From: Lachnospiraceae bacterium
Lineage (GTDB): Bacteria; Bacillota; Clostridia; Lachnospirales; Lachnospiraceae
NCBI GenBank assembly: GCA_020860745.1
Contig: JAJBTR010000096.1
Location: 1 to 5,281 of the forward strand
DNA length: 5,281 nt
Reading direction: 5' to 3'
The position numbers and the translations under genes were made by a program. The notes beneath the pieces are model-generated. The model saw nothing but the letters and a program-made list of their open reading frames with translations. It was not told the DNA's origin and searched no databases. Below are positions 1 to 5,281 of this stretch, one piece after another (the first letter of the stretch is position 1; each line of letters opens with the position of its first letter).

Positions 1-2
1 TG

Positions 3-359
3 GATTATGAGGTGGAAATCTGTGACACAGTTGAGGTGCATGAAGATCTGGTGAAAAAAGTGATGGAGACGATGCCGGAGGAGACAGAACTGTATGATCT
101 GGCGGAGCTGTTTAAGATCTTTAGTGATTCTTCCAGGATAAGGATTCTGTTTGTCTTATTTGAAGCGGAGGTCTGTGTCTGCGATCTGGCGAATCTGCTG
201 CATATGTCGCAGTCGGCAGTTTCCCACCAGCTCAGGATTTTAAAGCAGAGCAAGCTTGTGAAAAACCGGCGGGAGGGAAAGTCTATCTTCTATTCCCTTG
301 CGGACGACCATGTGCGGACAATCATCGCGCAGGGGAGGGAGCATATTGAGGAGGAATAG
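3..359 (+). CDS. ArsR/SmtB-family metal-sensing repressor (5' partial)
   Basis: A winged-helix repressor of the ArsR/SmtB family; such proteins leave their operator when metal binds, derepressing efflux or sequestration genes. The frame is open to the left edge and no Shine-Dalgarno precedes the first in-window start (GTG at 12), so the true start probably lies upstream. Numbered from that GTG: the helix-turn-helix spans about residues 55-83, with recognition helix MSQSAVSHQLRILK; the wing is at 84-96 (RREGKSIFYSL). Two metal sites are visible. The alpha3 site is E-V-C55-V-C57-D, as in CadC, possibly helped by C4 and H10. The alpha5 site is D98-x-H100-x10-H111-x2-E114, the full SmtB/CzrA set. 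Zn, Cd or Pb sensing is likely, but the metal cannot be fixed from sequence. Its usual transporter partner is not to the right, where guaB runs convergently, so it may lie upstream. The family call is secure. Confidence 0.9.
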   Translation, partial: DYEVEICDTVEVHEDLVKKVMETMPEETELYDLAELFKIFSDSSRIRILFVLFEAEVCVCDLANLLHMSQSAVSHQLRILKQSKLVKNRREGKSIFYSLADDHVRTIIAQGREHIEEE

Positions 360-433
360 AGACCCTGTTATGAAAAGGGAAAGTTGTGTGATTTTAAATC
401 TGCGTGCAAAAATCATTCACAAGTGCCTGAGCG

Positions 434-503
434 ATGTATAGAAGAAAAAGGAAATTGCCGCCTTGCAAGATTCATCTTGAGGCGGCAATTTGTTTTTATA
501 CAT
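434..503. repeat. Extended imperfect inverted repeat around the terminator
   Basis: Outer arms ATGTATA (434-440) and TATACAT (497-503) are perfect complements. They flank an A-run opposite a T-run and then the perfect 12-bp stem at 452-463/480-491. Together they make a nearly continuous inverted repeat of about 25-30 bp per arm with small internal loops. It lies between the convergent arsR-like gene and guaB. Either a strong bidirectional terminator or a small palindromic insertion would look like this. Confidence 0.5.
452..497. terminator. Rho-independent terminator, probably bidirectional
   Basis: Perfect arms AAATTGCCGCCT (452-463) and AGGCGGCAATTT (480-491) enclose a second stem, CAAGA (466-470) with TCTTG (475-479), around a TTCA loop. 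On the plus strand a T-run (TGTTTTTA) follows, fitting termination of the arsR-like transcript. On the minus strand the stem is followed by TTTCCTTTTTCTTC, a weaker U-rich tail that could terminate guaB. The position between two convergent genes fits a shared terminator. Confidence 0.85.
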
Positions 504-517
504 AAACTGAGGTTTAT
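502..517. other. AT-rich hairpin
   Basis: ATAAAC (502-507) and GTTTAT (512-517) pair perfectly around a TGAG tetraloop. There is no clear U-run after it on either strand, so I do not call it a terminator. It abuts the outer arm of the larger inverted repeat and may be part of the same 3' structure. Confidence 0.35.
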
Positions 518-554
518 AAAAATTTCATATTCTTTACAAAAAATTATCGGGGTC

Positions 555-2041
<1,487 letters not shown>

Positions 2042-2045
2042 TCAC

Positions 2046-2061
2046 AGGCGGGTGTTCGCCT
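2046..2061 (-). other. Small hairpin in the guaB leader
   Basis: On the minus strand AGGCG (2061-2057) pairs with CGCCT (2050-2046) across a 6-nt loop. It ends 5 nt before the AGGAG ribosome binding site of guaB. It could modulate translation initiation, but no U-run follows and I recognise no riboswitch class in this leader of about 60 nt. Confidence 0.35.
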
Positions 2062-2094
2062 CACAAAGACAAATCTGTTAAAAAGTTTTTTTCC

Positions 2095-2123
2095 ATTATA
2101 GTAATTCCGGTTGACAATGTCAA
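2095..2123 (-). promoter_or_regulatory. guaB promoter, perfect sigma-A consensus
   Basis: On the minus strand the -35 box is TTGACA (2123-2118) and the -10 box TATAAT (2100-2095), separated by exactly 17 nt. Both hexamers match the housekeeping consensus fully. Transcription would start near 2088, giving a leader of about 60 nt. Such a promoter should be strong unless a repressor acts on it; a dyad overlaps its -35 box. Confidence 0.9.
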
Positions 2124-2124
2124 C
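2110..2124. promoter_or_regulatory. Candidate operator: dyad over the guaB -35 box
   Basis: The sequence at 2110-2124 has perfect 7-bp arms, GTTGACA and TGTCAAC, around one central base. It contains the whole guaB -35 hexamer, and by symmetry a second TTGACA facing hisA at 2111-2116. A dimeric repressor bound here would block RNA polymerase. I do not recognise the cognate regulator; the operator role is inferred from symmetry and position. Confidence 0.45.
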
Positions 2125-2312
2125 GATTTTTATTTTCAAAGGGATGATTTTGTGGTATGGTAATTTATATACGTTGTTTTAAAAAATTCGACAACTATCG
2201 ATGGATTGTTTTTGAGAGAAATCAAGAGATCAATTCACAACTGTCAGGTATTTTGGTTTCGTTATTTGCGCGGTGCAGCTGCAGGTAACACAGAATGTTT
2301 GTATCGGTATAA

Positions 2313-2318
2313 GAGGAG
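2313..2318 (+). promoter_or_regulatory. Ribosome binding site deciding the hisA start
   Basis: GAGGAG lies 8 nt before the ATG at 2327. The frame is open further upstream to a GTG at 2273, but that codon has no Shine-Dalgarno, and the extra 18 residues do not resemble the family N-terminus, which begins just before the barrel strand CIDIHNGKVKQ. The ATG is therefore preferred. Confidence 0.85.
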
Positions 2319-2326
2319 ACGGCAGC

Positions 2327-3112
2327 ATGAAATTTCGGCCCTGCATTGATATACACAATGGAAAAGTGAAACAGATTGTGGGCGGCTCTCTCCGCGATGA
2401 GGGCGGTGCGGCGCGGGAAAATTTTATCTCGGAGCAGGATGCAGCCTTTTATGCGGAATTATACAGACGCAGGATGATCCGCGGCGGTCACGTGATTTTG
2501 TTGAATGCACAGGATTCCCCTTATTATAAGGAAACGAAGCGGCAGGCGCTTCTGGCACTTGCGGCATATCCGGGCGGGCTGCAGGTCGGCGGCGGGATCA
2601 CCCCGGCGAATGCAGCGGAGTTTCTGCAGGCGGGAGCTTCCCATGTGATTGTGACTTCCTGGGTATTCCGCGATGGCATGCTGAATTACCGGAATCTGGA
2701 AAAGCTCTGCCGCGTGACCGGACGGGAGCGCCTGGTTCTGGATTTAAGCTGCCGGAAAAAGGATGGCGATTATTATATCGTTACCGATCGCTGGCAGAAG
2801 TTTACGGAGGAGAAAATTACGGAAAAGCTGCTGGACGATTTGAAGGATTACGCGGATGAGTTTCTGATTCATGCGGTGGATGTGGAGGGAAAAGCTTCCG
2901 GTATTGAGCGCGGACTTGTGGAACTGCTGGGGAACTGGCGCAGGATTCCCGTCACATATTCATACGGAGTGGGCTTTTTTACTCATTTAAAACAGCTGTA
3001 TGAGTGGGGGCAGGGGTGTCTGGATGTTACCATCGGCAGTGCGCTGGATATTTTCGGCGGGACGATGGATTTTGAGGAGGTGCTGAAATTCCTGGAGGCA
3101 CTTAGTATGTGA
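2327..3112 (+). CDS. hisA: Eukaryotic-type ProFAR isomerase (HisA)
   Basis: Predicted N'-(5'-phosphoribosyl)formimino-5-aminoimidazole-4-carboxamide ribotide isomerase, the histidine-pathway Amadori rearrangement that supplies PRFAR to HisF/HisH; cytosolic (beta/alpha)8 barrel of 261 residues. Strand 1 carries CIDIHNGKVKQIVGG with the catalytic D8. Also visible are LQVGGGI (85-91, phosphate site), VIVTSWVF (107-114), the second catalytic Asp D139 in LVLDLSCRKK, FLIHAVDVEG (179-188, D185) and the C-terminal phosphate loop IGSALDIFGG (236-245). These blocks track yeast His6 as I remember it (CIDLHNGEVKQIVGG, VTSW, DLSCRK, HAADVEG, SLDIFGG) much better than typical bacterial HisA, which starts PAIDLKDGKVVRL. 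No other his gene is adjacent, which is unusual. I found no convincing promoter in 2130-2312; a weak ATTG/CAAT plus TTGA/TCAA structure at 2205-2234 is the only feature seen there. HisA activity is inferred from retained catalytic residues. Confidence 0.92.
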   Translation: MKFRPCIDIHNGKVKQIVGGSLRDEGGAARENFISEQDAAFYAELYRRRMIRGGHVILLNAQDSPYYKETKRQALLALAAYPGGLQVGGGITPANAAEFLQAGASHVIVTSWVFRDGMLNYRNLEKLCRVTGRERLVLDLSCRKKDGDYYIVTDRWQKFTEEKITEKLLDDLKDYADEFLIHAVDVEGKASGIERGLVELLGNWRRIPVTYSYGVGFFTHLKQLYEWGQGCLDVTIGSALDIFGGTMDFEEVLKFLEALSM

Positions 3113-3132
3113 GGGATTCAGAACATGGAATG

Positions 3133-3162
3133 GGAGCGCAGAGCTCCTGCATATAGAATGCA
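3133..3162 (+). other. Two adjacent hairpins after hisA
   Basis: GGAGC (3133-3137) pairs with GCTCC (3143-3147) around loop GCAGA. Immediately after, TGCAT (3148-3152) pairs with ATGCA (3158-3162) around loop ATAGA. Both stems are 5 bp and both loops 5 nt ending in GA. No U-run follows, so they are not a standard terminator; they may protect the hisA 3' end or belong to a regulatory leader reading into glnA. Confidence 0.45.
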
Positions 3163-3174
3163 TTAAAGTAAATG
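3161..3174 (+). promoter_or_regulatory. Hexaloop hairpin resembling half an ANTAR target
   Basis: CATT (3161-3164) pairs with AATG (3171-3174) around the six-base loop AAAGTA. ANTAR proteins are known to bind paired hairpins whose hexaloops have A at position 1 and G at position 4, which this loop has. I could not find the second hexaloop hairpin nearby, the stem is short, and it competes with the preceding TGCAT/ATGCA stem for C3161-A3162. It is upstream of the TATAAT at 3244, so it would appear only in a longer transcript. Confidence 0.28.
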
Positions 3175-3219
3175 GAAACGTCGGATATCCCGGTTTTCAG
3201 GAATGGGTAAATCGGCAGC

Positions 3220-3249
3220 CGAACAGGAGTATAACCCGGAATCTATAAT
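3220..3249 (+). promoter_or_regulatory. Candidate glnA promoter
   Basis: A perfect -10 hexamer TATAAT sits at 3244-3249. At 18-nt spacing the upstream hexamer CGAACA (3220-3225) matches the -35 consensus only at 3 of 6 positions, suggesting a weak or activated promoter. Transcription would start near 3256, leaving a leader of about 64 nt. No GlnR/TnrA-type box (TGTNA-N7-TNACA) is visible around it. Confidence 0.5.
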
Positions 3250-3319
3250 ATCAGCCTCTTTCTTACGGTGACAAACATAAGCGGGGGACGGAACTATGAT
3301 ATAGAAATAGGAGGAAAAG

Positions 3320-4651
3320 ATGAGCAAGTACACACAGCAGGATATCATACAAATGATAGAAGAGGAGGATGTGGAGTTTATCCGCCTTCAGTTTACAGAC
3401 ATTTTCGGGAGACTGAAAAATGTGGCGGTCACCAGCAGTCAGCTGGAAAAGGTGCTGGATAACCGCTGTATGTTTGACGGTTCCTCCATCGAGGGGTTTG
3501 TCCATGTGGAAGAGTCAGACCTTTATCTGCACCCGGATCTGGATACGTTTACCATCTTCCCGTGGAGACCGCAGCAGGGCAAGGTGGCGCGCTTTATCTG
3601 CGATATCTATGATCCGGAGGGGAATCCGTTTGACGGGGATCCCCGCAGGATTCTGAAGAATGTGGTGAAGCAGGCGGAGGATATGGGATATGGCTTTGAA
3701 ATCGGGCCGGAATGTGAATTTTTTCTCTTTAACACCGATGACAGCGGACGTCCCACCACAGAGAGCGGCGAAGTTGCCGGGTATTTTGAGATGGGTCCCA
3801 ATGATCTGGGGGAGAACGCCCGGCGGGATATGGTATTGACGCTGGAGGATATGGGATTTGAGATTGAGGCTTCCCATCATGAGGCGGCGCCGGGACAGCA
3901 TGAGATTGACTTCAAATATGAGCCGGCTATCCATGCTGCGGACAATATCATGACCTTTAAGCTGGCGGTCAAGACCATTGCAAAGCGTCATGGACTGTAC
4001 GCTACCTTTATGCCGAAGCCGAAGTCGGATGTCAACGGATCCGGTATGCATATCAACATGTCCCTCTCCAGGGATGGGAAAAATATTTTTACCGATCCGG
4101 ACGATGAGTATGGATTGAGCAGAGAGGCATATTATTTTATCGGGGGTCTGATGAAGCATGTGTACGGCATGTGCGCGATCACCAATCCGCTGATCAATTC
4201 TTATAAAAGGCTGGTTTCCGGATTTGAAGCGCCGGTTCATATTGCATGGTCCGCGAAGAACCGCAGCCCGCTGATCCGTATCCCGTCCCTGCGCGGCGGC
4301 AGCATGCGGATTGAGCTTCGGAGTCCCGATTCCGCGGCAAATCCTTATCTGGTGAGTGCCCTCTGTCTGGCGGCCGGTATGGATGGTATTCAAAATCAGA
4401 TTATGCCTCCGGAGAGCATCCGGAAGAATATTTATCAGCTGTCTGATGAAGAGTGCAGGCAGCTCGGTATACAGCAGTTGCCGACGAACCTCAGAATGGC
4501 TCTGAACGCGATGGAGAAGGATGAATTTGTCCGCGGTGTTCTGGGAGAGCATATTTCTACGGTATATCTGAAAGCCAAGAGGAAAGAGTGGGATGCTTAT
4601 TACCGGACAGTCAGTGAATGGGAAGTGAATGAGTATCTGAATAAGTATTAA
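3320..4651 (+). CDS. glnA: Glutamine synthetase, type I-alpha
   Basis: Cytosolic dodecameric glutamine synthetase joining ammonia and glutamate with ATP, the entry point of nitrogen assimilation. The 443 residues equal the Bacillus GSI-alpha length, and the adenylylation region of GSI-beta is absent. Visible landmarks: MFDGSSIEGF (51-60), metal-binding E131 and E133 in GPECEFF, ASHHEAAPGQHEIDFKY (184-200), NGSGMHIN (239-246, H244), the NSYKRL strand with R297, the flap Glu E303 in SGFEAP, NRSPLIRIP (314-322) and RIELRSPDSAANPYL (330-344). Position 62, Arg in B. subtilis GlnA and central to glutamine feedback, is His here (FVHVEES). The flap reads VSGFEAP instead of the more usual VPGYEAP, and RGGSM (325-329) is also atypical. 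The ATG has AGGAGG (3309-3314) 5 nt upstream. It is probably co-transcribed with the ANTAR gene 18 nt downstream. Confidence 0.98.
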   Translation: MSKYTQQDIIQMIEEEDVEFIRLQFTDIFGRLKNVAVTSSQLEKVLDNRCMFDGSSIEGFVHVEESDLYLHPDLDTFTIFPWRPQQGKVARFICDIYDPEGNPFDGDPRRILKNVVKQAEDMGYGFEIGPECEFFLFNTDDSGRPTTESGEVAGYFEMGPNDLGENARRDMVLTLEDMGFEIEASHHEAAPGQHEIDFKYEPAIHAADNIMTFKLAVKTIAKRHGLYATFMPKPKSDVNGSGMHINMSLSRDGKNIFTDPDDEYGLSREAYYFIGGLMKHVYGMCAITNPLINSYKRLVSGFEAPVHIAWSAKNRSPLIRIPSLRGGSMRIELRSPDSAANPYLVSALCLAAGMDGIQNQIMPPESIRKNIYQLSDEECRQLGIQQLPTNLRMALNAMEKDEFVRGVLGEHISTVYLKAKRKEWDAYYRTVSEWEVNEYLNKY

Positions 4652-4653
4652 AA

Positions 4654-4659
4654 AGGTGG
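4654..4659 (+). promoter_or_regulatory. Ribosome binding site for a TTG-started ANTAR gene
   Basis: AGGTGG ends 10 nt before TTG at 4670. No ATG or GTG exists in this frame between the glnA stop (4649-4651) and that TTG. The ATG at 4660 is in another frame and too close to the site. The short gap suggests expression linked to glnA. Confidence 0.7.
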
Positions 4660-4669
4660 ATGCAGAAGG

Positions 4670-5218
4670 TTGACAGGAATTATCGTTGCATTTCCCAAGG
4701 CGGATGTGGGGAAAAAAATCAAAACAATACTGGTCCGAAGCGGATTTCGTGTGGACGGCGTCTGCACTACCGGCGCCCAGGTGATCCAGGAGGCAAACAG
4801 CCTTCAGGATGGGGTGGTAGTGTGCAGTTATCGTTTGCCGGACATGATTTACCGCGAATTAAAAGAATATCTTCCTGCCGGCTTTCAGATGGTTACGATT
4901 ACATCGAAGGATGCATGGGAAGAAAACGGCGACGCGGATGTGATCAGCCTCACGCAGCCGCTGAAGGTGCATGAACTGATCTCCACGATGGAGATGGTTA
5001 CATACAATCTGCAGAGAGCGAGAAAACGGCGGAAACAGCAGCCTGTGAAGCGGTCCGCGGAGGAACAGGAGCTGATCGACAAGGCGAAAAGCATCCTCAT
5101 GAGCCGAAATAATATGACGGAGCAGGAGGCGCACCGCTATCTGCAGAAGACGAGTATGGATAACGGGACCAGCTTCACGGAGACAGCGCAGATGATCCTG
5201 AGTATGATGGACTTTTGA
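4670..5218 (+). CDS. ANTAR-domain RNA-binding regulator (NasT/NitR-like)
   Basis: Predicted transcription antiterminator of 182 residues. The N-terminal part (2-105) has a receiver-like fold pattern but lacks the chemistry: the acidic pair of strand 1 is replaced (IIVAFPKA), the phospho-acceptor position is S53 in VVCSYRLPD, and the Lys before Pro is Q96 in LTQPL. It is therefore probably a pseudo-receiver not controlled by a histidine kinase. A helical, strongly basic linker (104-128, RARKRRKQQPVKR) leads to the ANTAR three-helix domain (about 129-180), with family alanines A139, A154 and A173 and aromatic Y157. It starts at TTG, 18 nt after glnA. As I recall, a similar gene after glnA in Clostridium saccharobutylicum (glnR, later nitR) was proposed to regulate nitrogen assimilation by antitermination. 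What it senses is unknown. Confidence 0.92.
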   Translation: MTGIIVAFPKADVGKKIKTILVRSGFRVDGVCTTGAQVIQEANSLQDGVVVCSYRLPDMIYRELKEYLPAGFQMVTITSKDAWEENGDADVISLTQPLKVHELISTMEMVTYNLQRARKRRKQQPVKRSAEEQELIDKAKSILMSRNNMTEQEAHRYLQKTSMDNGTSFTETAQMILSMMDF

Positions 5219-5281
5219 TGATCCGGTCTACAGGGTTGTTTCATGAAGAAATTTTAAACATAAGATAAATGCTGAATTTAA
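5219..5281. other. Downstream tail without a supported feature
   Basis: These 63 bases after the ANTAR gene hold no terminator hairpin with a U-run and no recognisable gene start. A 16-codon frame begins at the ATG overlapping the stop (5218) but has no supporting signal. The transcript may continue past the window. Confidence 0.5.

Noticed and set aside
363..379. Hairpin CCCT/AGGG directly after the ArsR-like gene
   Set aside because: Only 4 bp with mismatches and no U-run; the strong terminator at 452-491 explains the 3' end better.
2111..2136. Rightward promoter for hisA using the plus-strand TTGACA
   Set aside because: The only -10-like sequence (TATTTT, 2131-2136) is at 14-nt spacing and a poor match; the TTGACA is explained by the dyad symmetry of the guaB -35 box.
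2273..2326. GTG-started 18-residue N-terminal extension of HisA
   Set aside because: No Shine-Dalgarno before it, not family-like, and the ATG at 2327 has GAGGAG at 8 nt spacing.
3113..3319. GlnR/TnrA operator upstream of glnA
   Set aside because: No TGTNA-N7-TNACA sequence is present in the region.
3163..3505. Two minus-strand frames of 61 and 80 codons across the hisA-glnA gap
   Set aside because: No start signal, overlap with the glnA 5' end, no recognisable domain.
3515..4552. Long open frame of 345 codons on the minus strand
   Set aside because: It is entirely antisense to glnA, whose protein is conserved along its whole length. The antisense product has no recognisable domain and has the His/Arg/Ile-rich composition of a codon-bias shadow.
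4660..4974. Plus-strand ATG frame of 104 codons inside the ANTAR gene
   Set aside because: The ATG touches the AGGTGG site with no spacing, and the product has no family character, while the TTG frame encodes a full ANTAR protein.
5236..5266. Possible promoter in the tail (TTGTTT, 17 nt, CATAAG)
   Set aside because: Only 3 of 6 and 4 of 6 matches, and no downstream gene is visible to support it.
5218..5268. 16-codon frame overlapping the ANTAR stop
   Set aside because: No ribosome binding site of note, very short and no recognisable product.

Overview
The window looks like a chromosomal housekeeping stretch from a Gram-positive anaerobe of the class Clostridia, probably Lachnospiraceae or a relative. 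This rests on the type I-alpha glutamine synthetase followed directly by an ANTAR-domain regulator, a SmtB/CadC-type metal sensor, strong AGGAGG-like ribosome binding sites and roughly 50% GC. The assignment is from protein character and memory of families, not from a search.

Layout. (1) 3-359, plus: the 3' part of an ArsR/SmtB metal-responsive repressor whose start lies left of the window. (2) 360-574: an intergenic region with a large hairpin (452-491) that can terminate transcription in both directions, outer inverted-repeat arms around it, an AT-rich hairpin, and a perfect 15-bp tandem repeat that overlaps the end of guaB. (3) 575-2029, minus: guaB (IMP dehydrogenase), with a perfect-consensus sigma-A promoter whose -35 box lies inside a 15-bp dyad. 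(4) 2327-3112, plus: an isolated hisA of the eukaryotic (yeast His6-like) type, divergent from guaB. (5) 3113-3319: an intergenic region with two adjacent hairpins, a hexaloop hairpin resembling half of an ANTAR target, and a TATAAT box. (6) 3320-4651, plus: glnA. (7) 4670-5218, plus: a NasT/NitR-like ANTAR antiterminator that follows glnA by 18 nt. (8) 5219-5281: nothing supported.

How the genes fit together. GlnA makes the glutamine that the histidine pathway uses at the step just after HisA. That later step releases AICAR, which feeds IMP synthesis, and GuaB commits IMP to guanine nucleotides. The ANTAR protein is the likely RNA-binding nitrogen regulator of glnA. This link is an inference from gene functions.

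Most notable points: a eukaryotic-type HisA in a bacterium and outside a his operon; His instead of Arg at position 62 of GlnA, the feedback-inhibition residue of the Bacillus enzyme; a pseudo-receiver ANTAR protein with no phospho-acceptor; a dyad operator candidate on the guaB promoter; and a tandem repeat containing the guaB stop codon. I see no mobile element, CRISPR array, tRNA or rRNA.
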